NCBI RefSeq assembly: GCF_007744675.1 | Contig: NZ_CP036269.1 | Span: forward strand, 7,509,917-7,573,916 | Direction of reading: 5' to 3' | Length of the DNA: 64,000 nt | Source: Gimesia alba | GTDB taxonomy: Bacteria > Planctomycetota > Planctomycetia > Planctomycetales > Planctomycetaceae | In this document: piece by piece, positions 1 through 10,100 of the stretch | How positions within the stretch are numbered: position 1 is the stretch's first letter | How the letters are laid out: each line of letters opens with the position of its first letter | Program-made: the position numbers and the translations under genes | Notes under the pieces: model-generated | Told to the model about the DNA's origin: nothing | The model's input: the letters and a program-made list of their open reading frames with translations, nothing else | Databases searched by the model: none

Positions 1-209
1 TGATACATCTGATATTGCGCGCCGGTTTTGAAATCATTTAGATATTTCTGCGACGCCGGTACTTCCACGCCAGCGACCGTTTTGACCTGCCCTGCATATT
101 TCTCCGTGAAATATCCATCAATTCCGTGCGCAGCGAATGCCCCTATAATCACAGCCAGACCACCTAAAGTTGCACCAATCGTAGACCAGTTGAGAGAACA
201 ACAAGACAT
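1..209 (-). CDS. DUF423 family membrane protein, N-terminal part (cut by window edge)
   Basis: The minus-strand frame starts at an ATG at 209 and runs off the left edge, giving 69 codons. The visible part has a hydrophobic first helix (residues about 10-28) ending in GAFAAHG, followed near the edge by FKTGAQYQMYH. Both are hallmarks of the DUF423/TMEM256 family of small, roughly 120-residue inner-membrane proteins of unknown biochemical role. Between them is an insertion-like loop (about residues 30-55), longer than in many family members. The gene lies 50 bp downstream of the DJ-1/PfpI gene on the same strand, so it may be the last gene of that run. The family call is good; no function can be given. 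Confidence 0.75.
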   Translation of the reverse strand, partial: MSCCSLNWSTIGATLGGLAVIIGAFAAHGIDGYFTEKYAGQVKTVAGVEVPASQKYLNDFKTGAQYQMY

Positions 210-258
210 CAGCGTTTCTCCAGATTCAGCAAGACTCAGAGTCAATGACTCGTCAAAA

Positions 259-840
259 TTACAACTCGATTTTCGTTCCCAGCACTTTCAGAAAGGCCGC
301 CAGCCACTGAGGATGTGCGGGCCAGGCGGGCGCGGAAACCAGATTCTCATCCACGTGCACGCCATCAATGGGTGTCTCTGCATAAGTGCCTCCCGACAGA
401 TTCACCTCAGGCGCACAGGCAGGATAGGCCGTGCAGCTCTTGCCTTTGAGCACTCCGGCCGCTGCCAGTAATTGTAAGCCATGACAGATAGCGGCAATTG
501 GTTTCTTCGCTTCGGCAAAATCGCGTGTTATCTCCAACACGCGCTCATTCAGCCGAATGTATTCTGGTGCTCGTCCGCCGGGAATCAACAGCCCGGTATA
601 ATCAGCGGGATTCACATCCGCAAAGGTCGCATTCAGCGTAAAATTGTGGCCCCGCTTTTCGGAATAGGTCTGATCTCCTTCGAAATCATGGATCGACGTC
701 CGAATTATGTCGCCCGCTTTTTTATCAGGACAGACCACATCGACCTGATAGCCGACCATCTGCAGTGCCTGAAACGGAACCATGATCTCATAGTCCTCGA
801 CATAATCGCCCGTTAAAAACAGGATGGATTTGTTTGCCAT
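259..840 (-). CDS. DJ-1/PfpI family protein (class I glutamine amidotransferase-like)
   Basis: A 193-residue protein of the DJ-1/PfpI superfamily, which includes deglycase-like, chaperone and protease-like members. The start is placed at 840 because AGAGGAGAG lies just upstream; the frame stays open to 900 but that would enter the upstream gene. Visible features are an N-terminal beta strand ([14 protein letters not shown]), the glutamate region, the [12 protein letters not shown] loop, and the nucleophile elbow [10 protein letters not shown] with the conserved Cys followed by His. Length is usual for the family. It follows the TSUP exporter gene by 25 bp and was probably co-transcribed with it. 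The physiological substrate cannot be deduced. Confidence 0.88.
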   Translation of the reverse strand: MANKSILFLTGDYVEDYEIMVPFQALQMVGYQVDVVCPDKKAGDIIRTSIHDFEGDQTYSEKRGHNFTLNATFADVNPADYTGLLIPGGRAPEYIRLNERVLEITRDFAEAKKPIAAICHGLQLLAAAGVLKGKSCTAYPACAPEVNLSGGTYAETPIDGVHVDENLVSAPAWPAHPQWLAAFLKVLGTKIEL

Positions 841-865
841 TGGATTCTCTCCTCTTGTGCTATTT

Positions 866-1744
866 TTATCCGGCCAGCAAAAATACCAGACGCACTCCAA
901 TCATAAGTGCCACCGACAGTAATAACCAGCCAAACTGTTGTCTTAACTGCAGACCTTTGAGCCGAGCATTCAGATCAGAACCCAGGCGGGCTCCCACAGT
1001 CCCTCCCAAAAGCAACGCAATCACAATCATGATGCTCACATTTCCATGCCAGGCATGCGCCACCGTCGACTGAAACGCCACAATCCAGACAATCACCAGA
1101 CTACAAGAGATGGCCCGATGCGTGGGAATCCCCAGGCCAAAAATCAGCATCGGCAATAAGAGAATTCCTCCACTGATGCCCAACAGACCAGAGATTAAAC
1201 CCAACCCCAGTCCAAACCAGGCAATCACGGGAATCGAAAGAGATCCTTCAAATAAGTCTGGAAATCGGGCCAGAGGCGGAATCTGCAATCGATCTTTCAG
1301 AAGTGCGCTGCTGAGTTCCGCATCAGAACGACGGGCACTTTTCAAGGAAAGAATGCCCAGTCCCAGCAGCATCAGAAAATAGATCACCAACACCACGAAC
1401 TCCGCGACGATGATCTTCTTTCCATTGAGACTGAATTCGGCCAAATCTTTGGCATGTTCCAAAATACTCGTTCCCGCAATGACACCCAGTAACAGTCCAC
1501 CAGTAATCACTAACGGAAAAAATAAATCTCGCACTTTAATTTTTCGCGCTAATAAGGAAGTCGTTGCCGGCCCCAAAACCTGACAGGCACTCGCTCCAAC
1601 GGCCAGCTCCATTGGGATTCCCAGCACAATATTCAGAATGGGCACCAGGAGAAAGCCGCCCCCGACACCGAACATCCCCGCCAGAAAACCAATCAGCCCC
1701 CCGGCTGATGAAATCAGTAAAAAATCGATCAATCCAAAGCCCAT
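866..1744 (-). CDS. TSUP (TauE/SafE) family sulfite/organosulfur exporter-like permease
   Basis: A 292-residue polytopic membrane protein with about eight hydrophobic segments arranged as two related halves. Each half begins with a Gly-rich signature: [17 protein letters not shown] near the N-terminus and [17 protein letters not shown] in the second half. This duplicated motif defines the TSUP/TauE-SafE family, which moves sulfite, sulfoacetate or other small anions across the cytoplasmic membrane. A charged cytoplasmic loop (about residues 135-165) separates the halves. The gene sits 12 bp after the stop of a 48-residue membrane protein and 25 bp before the DJ-1 gene, all on one strand. The transported anion is unknown; sulfur-compound export is a family-based inference. 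Confidence 0.9.
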   Translation of the reverse strand: MGFGLIDFLLISSAGGLIGFLAGMFGVGGGFLLVPILNIVLGIPMELAVGASACQVLGPATTSLLARKIKVRDLFFPLVITGGLLLGVIAGTSILEHAKDLAEFSLNGKKIIVAEFVVLVIYFLMLLGLGILSLKSARRSDAELSSALLKDRLQIPPLARFPDLFEGSLSIPVIAWFGLGLGLISGLLGISGGILLLPMLIFGLGIPTHRAISCSLVIVWIVAFQSTVAHAWHGNVSIMIVIALLLGGTVGARLGSDLNARLKGLQLRQQFGWLLLSVALMIGVRLVFLLAG

Positions 1745-1756
1745 CTTGATGCCGCC

Positions 1757-1903
1757 TTAGATTTGATAGTCGGGGAAAATATAGTCATCGTCAGAATTGT
1801 TATTTGAGCGATCCTGCCACTGGTTGAAGATCCAATTCACAATCACTCCCCATAAAACCGGAATGATGATGCAGGCAAAAATGAAAAATAACTTGTCCAG
1901 CAT
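1757..1903 (-). CDS. small single-pass membrane protein (48 aa)
   Basis: This small reading frame starts at ATG 1903 and stops 12 bp before the TSUP exporter start. The product begins MLDKLFFIFACIIIPVLWG, has one hydrophobic helix (about residues 5-28), then a Gln/Asn-rich and acidic tail with NNNSDDDY. The hydrophobic-then-acidic layout, same-strand adjacency and conserved spacing to the exporter suggest a real gene rather than chance. It could be an accessory subunit of the TSUP permease, but that is only positional inference. No family was recognised. A competing frame, 1800-1994, lacks such composition and was rejected. Confidence 0.6.
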   Translation of the reverse strand: MLDKLFFIFACIIIPVLWGVIVNWIFNQWQDRSNNNSDDDYIFPDYQI

Positions 1904-2086
1904 AAGCTTGACCTTTGACTGAGTTTACTTTCGTGTGTCTCGTGTTTAGAGGCAAACCGCGGTCTCTGTCAAGCGTCAGCAGCAGCTTCCCCAAGATTGC
2001 GCTCCGATCTTAGTTGTTTTTTCATATCTTTTATGAGAGCATGTACGTTCGTGAGTCAACCTGTTTTTACTGAGGTCTTTCCAAAC

Positions 2087-3217
2087 ATGGATGAGTGCCC
2101 CCCTGAATCAGAACAGCCGCTTCTCGATCAGATTCAGTTGAATCTGATTCACGGAGTCGGGCCGCGCATCCGGCAAACCCTGTTGGAACATTTCGGTACT
2201 GCTTCCCAGATCTTAAAGACGCCCCGACAGGAACTTTTAAACGTACCCGGGATCGGCAAAAAACTTGCCGACGCGATCTGTTATCGTACCGCCAAGTCGA
2301 CTGCTGAAGACGAACTCAAGCGCTGTCGTGAGTTCGGCTATCAGATTCTGTCTGAAGAAGCAGACGCGTATCCCTCTCTCCTGAAAGAGATGCCAGACCC
2401 ACCTTCCCTGCTCTACTGTAAAGGAACTCTGCTCCCTGAAGATGAACTGGCGGTCGCCATCGTCGGCTCGCGCAAATGCACCCACTACGGACTACAACAG
2501 GCAGAAAAAATCGCCGGTGCTCTCGCCCGTTCCGGCATTACCGTCGTCAGTGGACTGGCGCGCGGCATTGACCGAGCCGCCCATGAAGGTGCACTCAAAG
2601 CGGACGGCCGAACCATCGCTGTGATGGCAACGGGACTGTCGCACATTTACCCGCCCGAACATCAGGGTCTCTCAGAGCAGGTCGCCCGTCAGGGTGCTCT
2701 CGTCACCGAATTTCCCCTCGATCAGGCACCGGTCGCCGGTTTGTTTCCACAACGCAATCGCATCATCAGCGGTCTCTCGATGGGAGTCGTACTGATCGAA
2801 GCCGGACGAAAAAGCGGCGCATTACACACAGCGCGCCACGCTTATGAACAGGGCCGCGAAGTGTTCGCCGTTCCTGGTCGCATCGACCATCCAGCCAGTG
2901 CCGGCTGTCACGATCTGATTCGCGACGGTGCGATGCTGGTGCGTAGTGTCGAAGATATTCTAGAAGGACTTGGCCCGGCCAAAACGCCCGTGTTGACGGC
3001 AGAAAGTCGTGAAGTGCATACTCCCCGCGAACTCGTATTAAGCGAGTTCGAACGCGACATCCTGAATCTGGTGACCCTGGAACCACTGCATCTCAACGAA
3101 ATCGTTCAGTCCAGTAACCTCGATTCTTCACGCATTCTGTCGACACTCACCATTCTGGAAATGCGAAAAGTGGTCAAGCGGCTGCCTGGTGGCTTTCTGG
3201 TGAGAGCCACCGGCTGA
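2087..3217 (+). CDS. dprA: DNA-processing protein DprA (Smf)
   Basis: DprA binds incoming single-stranded DNA during natural transformation and loads RecA. The frame is open from 1997 (TTG), but ATG 2087 is preferred: it has GAGG about 10 bases upstream and the conserved region starts just after it, giving 376 residues. Domains in order are an N-terminal helix-hairpin-helix region (around GVGPRIRQTLLEHFG and NVPGIGKKLADAI), the Rossmann-like SMF core (VAIVGSRKCTHYG, SGLARGIDRAAHEGAL, FPQRNRIISGLS, IEAGRKSGALHTA), and a C-terminal winged-helix domain over roughly the last 65 residues. No comEA/comEC neighbours are visible. The gene stands alone at the head of a plus-strand run. Confidence 0.95.
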   Translation: MDECPPESEQPLLDQIQLNLIHGVGPRIRQTLLEHFGTASQILKTPRQELLNVPGIGKKLADAICYRTAKSTAEDELKRCREFGYQILSEEADAYPSLLKEMPDPPSLLYCKGTLLPEDELAVAIVGSRKCTHYGLQQAEKIAGALARSGITVVSGLARGIDRAAHEGALKADGRTIAVMATGLSHIYPPEHQGLSEQVARQGALVTEFPLDQAPVAGLFPQRNRIISGLSMGVVLIEAGRKSGALHTARHAYEQGREVFAVPGRIDHPASAGCHDLIRDGAMLVRSVEDILEGLGPAKTPVLTAESREVHTPRELVLSEFERDILNLVTLEPLHLNEIVQSSNLDSSRILSTLTILEMRKVVKRLPGGFLVRATG

Positions 3218-3258
3218 ACGGGATTTAAAAACGAGATGGATTCGATTACACTCGCACC

Positions 3259-3939
3259 ATGAAAACAGCCTCTGAAGAGAGCATCGCCGGTCAGGCGGTC
3301 TACTCAAAAAAGTTATTGTCGATCTATGATCTCTGGGTGTTGGGAATCTCAAACTCTCTGATCTGGAAATGTCGGACGAAACACATCCTGCGATGGTTGA
3401 ATCAAAATTTGACCAGCAATCATCTGGATGTCGGCGTCGGAACAGGCTACTACCTGGAGCACTGCACGTTTCCGAATTCCAAAGTCAGACTCGGATTGCT
3501 GGATTTGAATCCTAATAGTCTGGAAGCGACGGCTAAGCGCGCCAGTCGCTATACCCCTGAAGTCTATCAGGCAGATATCCTGCAGCCCTTACCCGCTCCT
3601 CCACCACAACGATTCGACTCAGTCAGTCTGAACTATCTGTTGCATTGTCTGCCTGGCGACCTGACATCCAAGGCGGCACTCTTTGATCATCTCGCTCCCT
3701 GGCTGAATCCGAGTGCGCTCATCTCCGGCTCCACGATTCTGCATGAGGGAGTTCCCAAAGGTCTAGCCGCGCGGCGTTTAATGCGTGTTTACAATCAAAA
3801 AAAGATCTTTACGAATACTGCGGACAGCCTCGATGAGTTACAATCTCAGCTTGCCAGCCGCTATACTGATGTGGAACTGAAAGTCATCGGCTGTGTTGCC
3901 TTGTTTCGAGCTCAATTCAATCCCTCTACAACAAATTAA
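3259..3939 (+). CDS. class I SAM-dependent methyltransferase
   Basis: A 226-residue protein with a Rossmann methyltransferase core. Motif I is LDVGVGTGYYLEH (about residues 54-66), followed by the acidic ribose-binding region GLLDLNPNSLEA, a motif around YQADILQPL, and the post-motif strand RFDSVSLNYLLHCLPG. This fits the methyltransferase type 11/12 group acting on small molecules. The methyl acceptor cannot be told. It begins 41 bp after dprA and ends 7 bp before the DUF455 gene start, so the two probably share a transcript. Similar in class to, but not obviously a copy of, the other methyltransferases in the window (16472-17077 and 54530-55171). Confidence 0.85.
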   Translation: MKTASEESIAGQAVYSKKLLSIYDLWVLGISNSLIWKCRTKHILRWLNQNLTSNHLDVGVGTGYYLEHCTFPNSKVRLGLLDLNPNSLEATAKRASRYTPEVYQADILQPLPAPPPQRFDSVSLNYLLHCLPGDLTSKAALFDHLAPWLNPSALISGSTILHEGVPKGLAARRLMRVYNQKKIFTNTADSLDELQSQLASRYTDVELKVIGCVALFRAQFNPSTTN

Positions 3940-3946
3940 TGCCTCG

Positions 3947-4771
3947 ATGGAAATTCGTAAATTTGCAGAACGAGTCCTGCTCAGCGACTCACTGGAAGAA
4001 AAACTGAAGGCTGCTCCGGAAACACTCACCGATGAGCAACCGGGCGAGCCGTTGCGCATCAAAGAACCAGTGCGTCCTGCCAATCTGCAATTCGCACCAC
4101 CCCGCACGGCGCCTGGCATGCCGAAACCGTCTGCACTGGTTGAACAGGACAAACGGGCGCTGGCGCATCACATTATGGCTAACCATGAACTGCAGGCACT
4201 GGAAGTGATGGCCTACATTTTGTGCGCGTTTCCCGATGCTCCTACCGAATTTCGCCAGGGAATGTGCAAAATCATGGATGACGAGCAACGCCACACCCGC
4301 ATGCATAAAGAACGGGCCTCGGTGCTCGGCCTGGAATTTGGCAGTCTGCCTGTGAACTGTTACATCTGGAAGAAGGCGCTCAGCTATGAAAGCGTGCTCG
4401 ACTATCTGGCCGGTCTTCCGCTCACCTTCGAAGGTCGTAACCTCGACCATGCACAGGAATTTGAGCAGTATTTTCTCGATGCGGGAGACCAGCGCAGTGC
4501 CGCATTAATGAAAGTGGTCTATCGCGATGAAATCCAACACGTCGCGTTTGGCCTGCACTGGTTGCGTCAATTAAAGCCGGATCAGCTTTCCGACTGGGAA
4601 GCCTACGAACAGCACCTGCACTGGCCGGTCCGCGCAGCGCTTTCGGTTGGCGATACCTTCAACCGCGAAGGCCGCAAACTGACCGGCATGACCGACGAGT
4701 TCATCGAACAACTCTACCAGGCAGCACAAACCGATCAGCCCCCGAATCAGAAACCGAAGAACCTGGAATAA
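3947..4771 (+). CDS. DUF455 family ferritin-like protein
   Basis: A 274-residue protein; the start is set at ATG 3947 because the frame upstream of it (to 3893) runs inside the preceding methyltransferase gene. The core is a four-helix ferritin-like bundle with metal-ligand motifs: an ANHELQALE helix, then KIMDDEQRHTRMH (ExxxH type), an FEGRNLDHAQEFE helix and VVYRDEIQHVAFG. These are the paired carboxylate/His motifs of the DUF455 family, related to MiaE-like and other diiron proteins. The reaction is unknown. Tight spacing to the methyltransferase upstream and the HAD protein downstream suggests one operon. Confidence 0.85.
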   Translation: MEIRKFAERVLLSDSLEEKLKAAPETLTDEQPGEPLRIKEPVRPANLQFAPPRTAPGMPKPSALVEQDKRALAHHIMANHELQALEVMAYILCAFPDAPTEFRQGMCKIMDDEQRHTRMHKERASVLGLEFGSLPVNCYIWKKALSYESVLDYLAGLPLTFEGRNLDHAQEFEQYFLDAGDQRSAALMKVVYRDEIQHVAFGLHWLRQLKPDQLSDWEAYEQHLHWPVRAALSVGDTFNREGRKLTGMTDEFIEQLYQAAQTDQPPNQKPKNLE

Positions 4772-4785
4772 ACGGGAGACTTGTC

Positions 4786-5496
4786 GTGCCTCAGCAAAGT
4801 TTGCCTGCAGGAATCAAGGTGATCTTCGTCGACTGGCACGGTGTCCTCACAGGCGACCCGTTCTGGGTCTCGATTCTCCAAAACCCGTGGCATCCTCTCC
4901 ATCAGCAATTAACAAACGCAGCAGAAACCCTATTCACACAAAAAAAGGACATGGTGCGCGACTGGATGCGGGGGAACCTGACAGCAAATCAGATCGTAGC
5001 GACTCTAAAAGTCACACCGAGCCTTGAATTTCCCCCTGATTACCTGATTCGTAAATTAGTCGAAGACTGCCAACTGATGCAAATTAACGGCCCGTTGAAT
5101 CAGTTTTTACAAGAAGCGCGGAAAGCGGGTATAATGATTGTCCTCGCAACGGACAATATGGACTGCTTTCATGAAGCAATACAAAGAGCAAGACAGCAGA
5201 CACCGATATCGACACAACAAAAGTTGTGTGAAACAACCTCGTTCGTTACAGCCGCTCAACTATTCGATGACATTCTGTGTTCCAGCGAGCAGCGCGTTTT
5301 GAAAAGAGAAAATCCGCAACGTTTTTTCTCAGACTGGCTTAATCGCCATTCTTTCGATTTCAGTGACGCACTGCTGTTGGATGACCTGGAAATCAACTGC
5401 AATGCATTCCGTTCCAGTGGTGGCACAGCAATTCAGATAACTCTGGAAGCACTGGAAAGTACCCCTGCAGTAGTTGCATTAGAATTTATGACATAG
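4786..5496 (+). CDS. HAD-superfamily hydrolase-like protein with atypical catalytic motif
   Basis: A 236-residue protein starting at GTG 4786, with CGGGAG about 7 bases upstream. It has HAD-like landmarks: a first strand ending VIFVDWHGVLTGD (about residues 13-25), a later LATDN strand (motif II Thr/Asp region), a Lys within LKRENPQ, and LLLDDLEINC (motif IV acidic pair). The nucleophile Asp of motif I is present, but the second position normally Asp (DxD) is His (DWH). That would alter the general acid/base. It may be an active variant or a non-catalytic HAD fold. It follows the DUF455 gene by 14 bp. The substrate is unknown. Confidence 0.68.
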   Translation: MPQQSLPAGIKVIFVDWHGVLTGDPFWVSILQNPWHPLHQQLTNAAETLFTQKKDMVRDWMRGNLTANQIVATLKVTPSLEFPPDYLIRKLVEDCQLMQINGPLNQFLQEARKAGIMIVLATDNMDCFHEAIQRARQQTPISTQQKLCETTSFVTAAQLFDDILCSSEQRVLKRENPQRFFSDWLNRHSFDFSDALLLDDLEINCNAFRSSGGTAIQITLEALESTPAVVALEFMT

Positions 5497-5531
5497 CTAC
5501 TTTCGGAACCAGTTCACAATACTGGAGTAAA

Positions 5532-7052
5532 TCACTTTAACTGCTGCTTTTTCTTACCCCGTTTTTTTCGTTTGACCTCGAGGCTCGGGTGCTTCGGGCC
5601 GCCCCCCAGATAGGGATGCTTTTCCAGTTCATCCCCCTGCCCTAACTCGCGTGGGTCCTGTGTGGCGACGAGCTGCTCGTGTAATTTCTTGGCCAATGCG
5701 GTCTTGATCTGCTGATACATGGGATCCTGGGCCACGTTGTTTAATTGATCCGGATCGTTTTTCAGATCGTACAGTTCTTCTGCAGGCAATTTGCCAAACG
5801 CCAGTTCGTAGAGCCGACGATGCGTTTCGTCCTTGTCTTTATTTTCAATCATGTACGTCTTGGTCGGCCCGTTATCACAGTCGCCGTACCATGTTCCGGG
5901 AATCGCGGCTTTCTGATACAGGGGTGTCCCCGCCGGCCAGCGATCCGGACGGTAGTTACGGATAAACAGAAAATCATCGGTGCGAATCGCCCGACAGGGA
6001 TAACCGCCCATGTCAGGCGCTTCCTGTGACGGTACATGGCGTTCCTTACCGAAATAGATCTCACCCCGATTCGCCGAAACGCGCCCTGACTTGGTCTCTT
6101 CCAGAATCGGCAGCAGACTGCGGCCCGTGACGTCAGCGGGAATCGTGACTCCGGCGGCTTCATAAAACGTGGGTGCTAAATCTATCAGGCTGACAAAATC
6201 GGTGACACTTCGGCCAGCTGGAATTTTCGCAGGCCAGCGTGCTGCCAGAGGGACGCGGGTGCCTGTATCATACAGGCAGCTCTTGCCGCGCGGAAACGGC
6301 ATTCCATGGTCGCCGGTCATGAAAATGATCGTATTATCCAATTCGCCTTTTTCTTCAAGTAAGGCCAGTGCGTCTCCGACCAGTTTGTCAAACCGCTGGA
6401 CTTCCCAGTAATAGTCGGCCACATCACTGCGTACTTCCCGTGCATCTGGAAAACAGGCAGGCAGTTTGATCTTGGAAAGATCCATACCACTTTTCACACC
6501 TGAGCCAGCCTGATAAGGTCGATGGGGATCGCTGCTACCCAGCCAGAAACAAAACGGTGTTTCGCCGTCTTGCTGCTTCAGAAACTCCTGGAAATTTTTA
6601 AAGCGTTTGCCTGCCAGCGGACGACCTGGAGTTTCCGTACGTCCTGGTCCCCACGCTTTGCCGGTATGTCCGACGTCATAGCCGTGCGCTTTCAGGATTT
6701 CCGGATACGTTTCAAATTTGTCCGGGAAAATACAATGCAGGTTAGCGCCCGCTTCGAGTTGCCAATGATATTTCCCCGTCAGGATCGCGCCCCGTGAAGG
6801 CGTACAGGAAGGCGACGACACATATGCATGCTGAAACAGCACCCCTTCCCGTGCCAGGCGATCAAAGGTGGGTGTCTTGACAACCGGATCTCCGTACGCG
6901 CCCGCATGTGGCCAGCCCCAGTCATCGGCAATCGCAAACAGGATATTGGGCCGCTTTTGCTTCTCAGCAGCCTGCGTCTCAGCAGCAAAAAACAGATTTG
7001 AAATCAGAGTTAAACAGAACAGTAGACGTAGTACGACGGAACCATTAAGCAT
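5532..7052 (-). CDS. secreted arylsulfatase-type sulfatase
   Basis: A 506-residue exported sulfatase. Residues 1-29 form a signal peptide (hydrophobic core, AETQA cleavage region). The alkaline-phosphatase-like fold begins at NILFAIADDWGW, with metal-binding Asp residues. The formylglycine signature is C83-T-P-S-R87, so an anaerobic or FGE-type maturase is needed elsewhere. Further metal ligands lie in FMTGDHGMPFPRG. The C-terminal part carries the usual YDLKNDPDQLNNVAQDP region and a Lys-rich tail (KRKKRGKKKQQ). Such enzymes hydrolyse sulfate esters of carbohydrates in planctomycetes. It lies 52 bp downstream of the PVC cytochrome gene, suggesting a joint role in periplasmic sulfated-substrate use (inference). 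Confidence 0.95.
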   Translation of the reverse strand: MLNGSVVLRLLFCLTLISNLFFAAETQAAEKQKRPNILFAIADDWGWPHAGAYGDPVVKTPTFDRLAREGVLFQHAYVSSPSCTPSRGAILTGKYHWQLEAGANLHCIFPDKFETYPEILKAHGYDVGHTGKAWGPGRTETPGRPLAGKRFKNFQEFLKQQDGETPFCFWLGSSDPHRPYQAGSGVKSGMDLSKIKLPACFPDAREVRSDVADYYWEVQRFDKLVGDALALLEEKGELDNTIIFMTGDHGMPFPRGKSCLYDTGTRVPLAARWPAKIPAGRSVTDFVSLIDLAPTFYEAAGVTIPADVTGRSLLPILEETKSGRVSANRGEIYFGKERHVPSQEAPDMGGYPCRAIRTDDFLFIRNYRPDRWPAGTPLYQKAAIPGTWYGDCDNGPTKTYMIENKDKDETHRRLYELAFGKLPAEELYDLKNDPDQLNNVAQDPMYQQIKTALAKKLHEQLVATQDPRELGQGDELEKHPYLGGGPKHPSLEVKRKKRGKKKQQLK

Positions 7053-7104
7053 AGCGCAACCTTTAACGGTAAGTAAATTTCAGAATGAGTCTCTGAATTC
7101 CACT

Positions 7105-10100
7105 TTACTTACGGTTCTGGAGGTACGCAAGCAAATCCCGGATTTCTTGAGAGGTGAGACGCTTTTCGAGCCCTTTCGGCATGATGGAAATCGGTGATTC
7201 TTTCATCATATCAATCTCATCACGGGCTATTCGTACTTCTGACAGGTCGGCTGTTCTGAGATAAACCGTATCCGTTGATTCACGACTGATCACTCCCGTA
7301 TAAATCTTACCCTCGTCGGTCACCACCAGATAGGAACGATACCCGCGAGCAAAACTCGCACTAGGTAGTGCGATCGCTTCCAGTAAGTCCGTTCCCGTAC
7401 GAATTGCCCCAATACGCGTCAAATCAGGACCGACTTTGCCTCCCAAATCTTCGATTGTATGACATCCCGCACAGGCGGCTTTCTTACCAAAAAAGATCTT
7501 TCGGCCTTCCTCAATTCGCCCTTCCGTCAATAAAGGCTTTAGTGATTCCAGATGAGCTTTCTGCTGAGCCAGATCTACACCCAGTTTTTTCAGCAATGGT
7601 GTGGCTGCTTTTTGAACCGACTCCGGATACTTTTGTAGCAGGCTTGCCAGTTCATCAGCCGATAGATTCGTAGCCGCCGATGAACCGTTCAACCCTTTGA
7701 TTAGTGCCAGTCCAACTTCTTCATTCGTACTCTTTGCATAAGCTCTCAGCAAAACAGGCAATGCCAGAGGGCCCGGTGCATCCAATTGTTGAGAAAGTTG
7801 AATCAACTGATCTGCCGATTGTGGTAATCCCGACAGAGCCCGTGCTGCTGCCAGACGATCCAGAGGTGGATACTCTTCATTCATCCGTGACACCAGAAAA
7901 TCAAACGTGCTTTGATCAACGGCTTGCATTTGAGGACCAACGGCCGAAAGCGATTCAATCCGCAAATTCGCGGGCTGTTTCGAATCCAACGCCAGCGACT
8001 TCAACAATTCGCTCAACGCAGGCAAATCATGTGTCTGAGCAATCCGGACCACTAAAATCTGCAGATCCGGACTCGCGGACTTCAGCGTCTGTTCTAATGC
8101 CGTTCGCCAGCTCACCGGAAATTCTTTCAAGGCGGAACGCTGAATTACTTCCAGCAAAATCCCCTTAGCTGAGTTTGATGTTTTCGAACTGGTCAACGAC
8201 TGGGCAATCAACGACTGTACTTCGGGATCTGCTGACTGGGCGATTAAAAAACCTCGCAGCACAGCCGCCCGTTCCTCACTCAACGCTTCCTCACTCAGCC
8301 AGGTTTTAAGGAGATTCAACGTTTCACTGGCCCAGCCTTCATGTTCGCCGATAATTGTAAGTGCTTCTTTCTGGAGCGCGGGATCATCAGTATCCAGTAA
8401 CGGGGTCACCAGTTCCCGCGTCAGATTTCCGGAATTCATTTGATCGAGAGCAATTAAAGCTGCCCGACGAACTGCGGGACTCGAATCACTCAGACCAGCC
8501 AATACCAGATCACGATGATCAATGCGAATCAATGCGTAGATCAAAGCATGCTCCAATGTTCGATCCGGTGATCCCGTTTTCATGGCATGAAACAACGATT
8601 CCACCACGGTCTCCAAATCAGCATCCGATACCCCATCACGACGTCCCGCTTCACAAATACGACCTAGCGCCGTCGCAGCATTCCGCTGTACTGCAGGTTT
8701 TCCTTCTTTTGCCAGCCGCACTAATCCTGTGATGGAGTTCCTGTCTCTCAATGCCCCTAAACTTTTGGCTGACGTCATCTGCACGGTCTCAGAAGAATCA
8801 AATCCTCTTTGAATCGCAGCCCGGGCTTTGGGGGTACCAATTCGTGTCAGTGTCCAGACTGCGTTCCGCTTGCTCGTATCGTTATAAAATGAACCAGCGG
8901 GTGAAGAGACCACTTTCGCAAGCCGGGGAACCGCAAGATCCCCTGCTTCGGCTAATACCTCAATCGCCCGTTGTTGAACGAACGGTCGCGTGTCATTTAA
9001 AAGTTGAATTTTTCGATGGGGAGAGAGCGAACTCCAGTCCAATGCTAACCCGTACGGATCGTTTAATTCTGGTGTACCCGTTTTTCTAATCCGATAGATG
9101 GCACCATGAATGTCCGGCTTGGAAATCTGCGACTGCGGGCAACCGATGCGAAACCAGCCCCCCGTATTGATGACCAGCAGACTGCCATCCGCGTCTTCAA
9201 TCACATCCGTCGGATGGAAATCAGGATCATCGGAAACCAGAAAATCTTCTTCTTTGGTTTCATAAGTCGCACCATTTCGCACCAGCTGCGAGCGAATCAC
9301 CTTATGTGTATTAAAGATGGATGTAAAAATATTCCCCTGATATTCTGGTCCGAACTGGGTGGAACGATATCGTAACATGCCCGATACGGCAACGTGGCCG
9401 AATCGGGTAATCGGTCCCAGCAGATCTCCCGTGCGTTTGAATTCTTCGACGCAGTCTTCAAAGTGAGGATACACGCCCCCTTCCTGCCAGTGCACCAGAC
9501 AATCCACGCGAGGCCGCGTCATCAAAATATTCACTGAGCCAATCATTTCCCCTTCGGGTGTGAAATCGATCTCGACCGGATTATCCATGCCGCCGCCGCA
9601 ATGCACTTCAATGTCAGAGCCATCCGGCTTACAGGAGAAAATCCGCGCCGCGAGACCTTTGCTGGTGACCTTACCGGATTTGTCTTTAAACTCATGGCCA
9701 TGCCGGCCGTCGCACCAATACAGGCGGCCTTCCGGTCCCCGAAAACAACCATGAATACTGGCTGCATTACCGGAGAACCCAAAAGAATCGACAATGATTT
9801 TACGTTCATCCGCCACGCCATCATCATCCACATCGGTGAGCCGCCAGATATTCGGAGGACTCGCAACGTACAAAGAACCGTCGTGCCACAAGGCTCCCAT
9901 CGGTAGCGTCAGCTTATCAGCAAAAACCGTGCTCTTATCAAACCGTCCATCACCATCCCGATCTTCCAACATGCGAATCATGCTCTTCGGCTCTTTGATC
10001 AATTGAGGAGCCCGCGTATTTTCTCCGGAACTTTCCGCAATGAACAGCCGACCGCGATTATCAAAGCCTGCCATCATCGGGTATTTCGTCAGCTCACTGT

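Noticed and set aside
28-471. 147-codon plus-strand frame at the left edge
   Set aside because: It runs antisense to the DUF423 and DJ-1 genes and has no motif or coding composition.
7368-9906. Several 90-150-codon plus-strand frames inside the PVC cytochrome gene
   Set aside because: They are antisense shadows of a long, well-defined gene on the minus strand.
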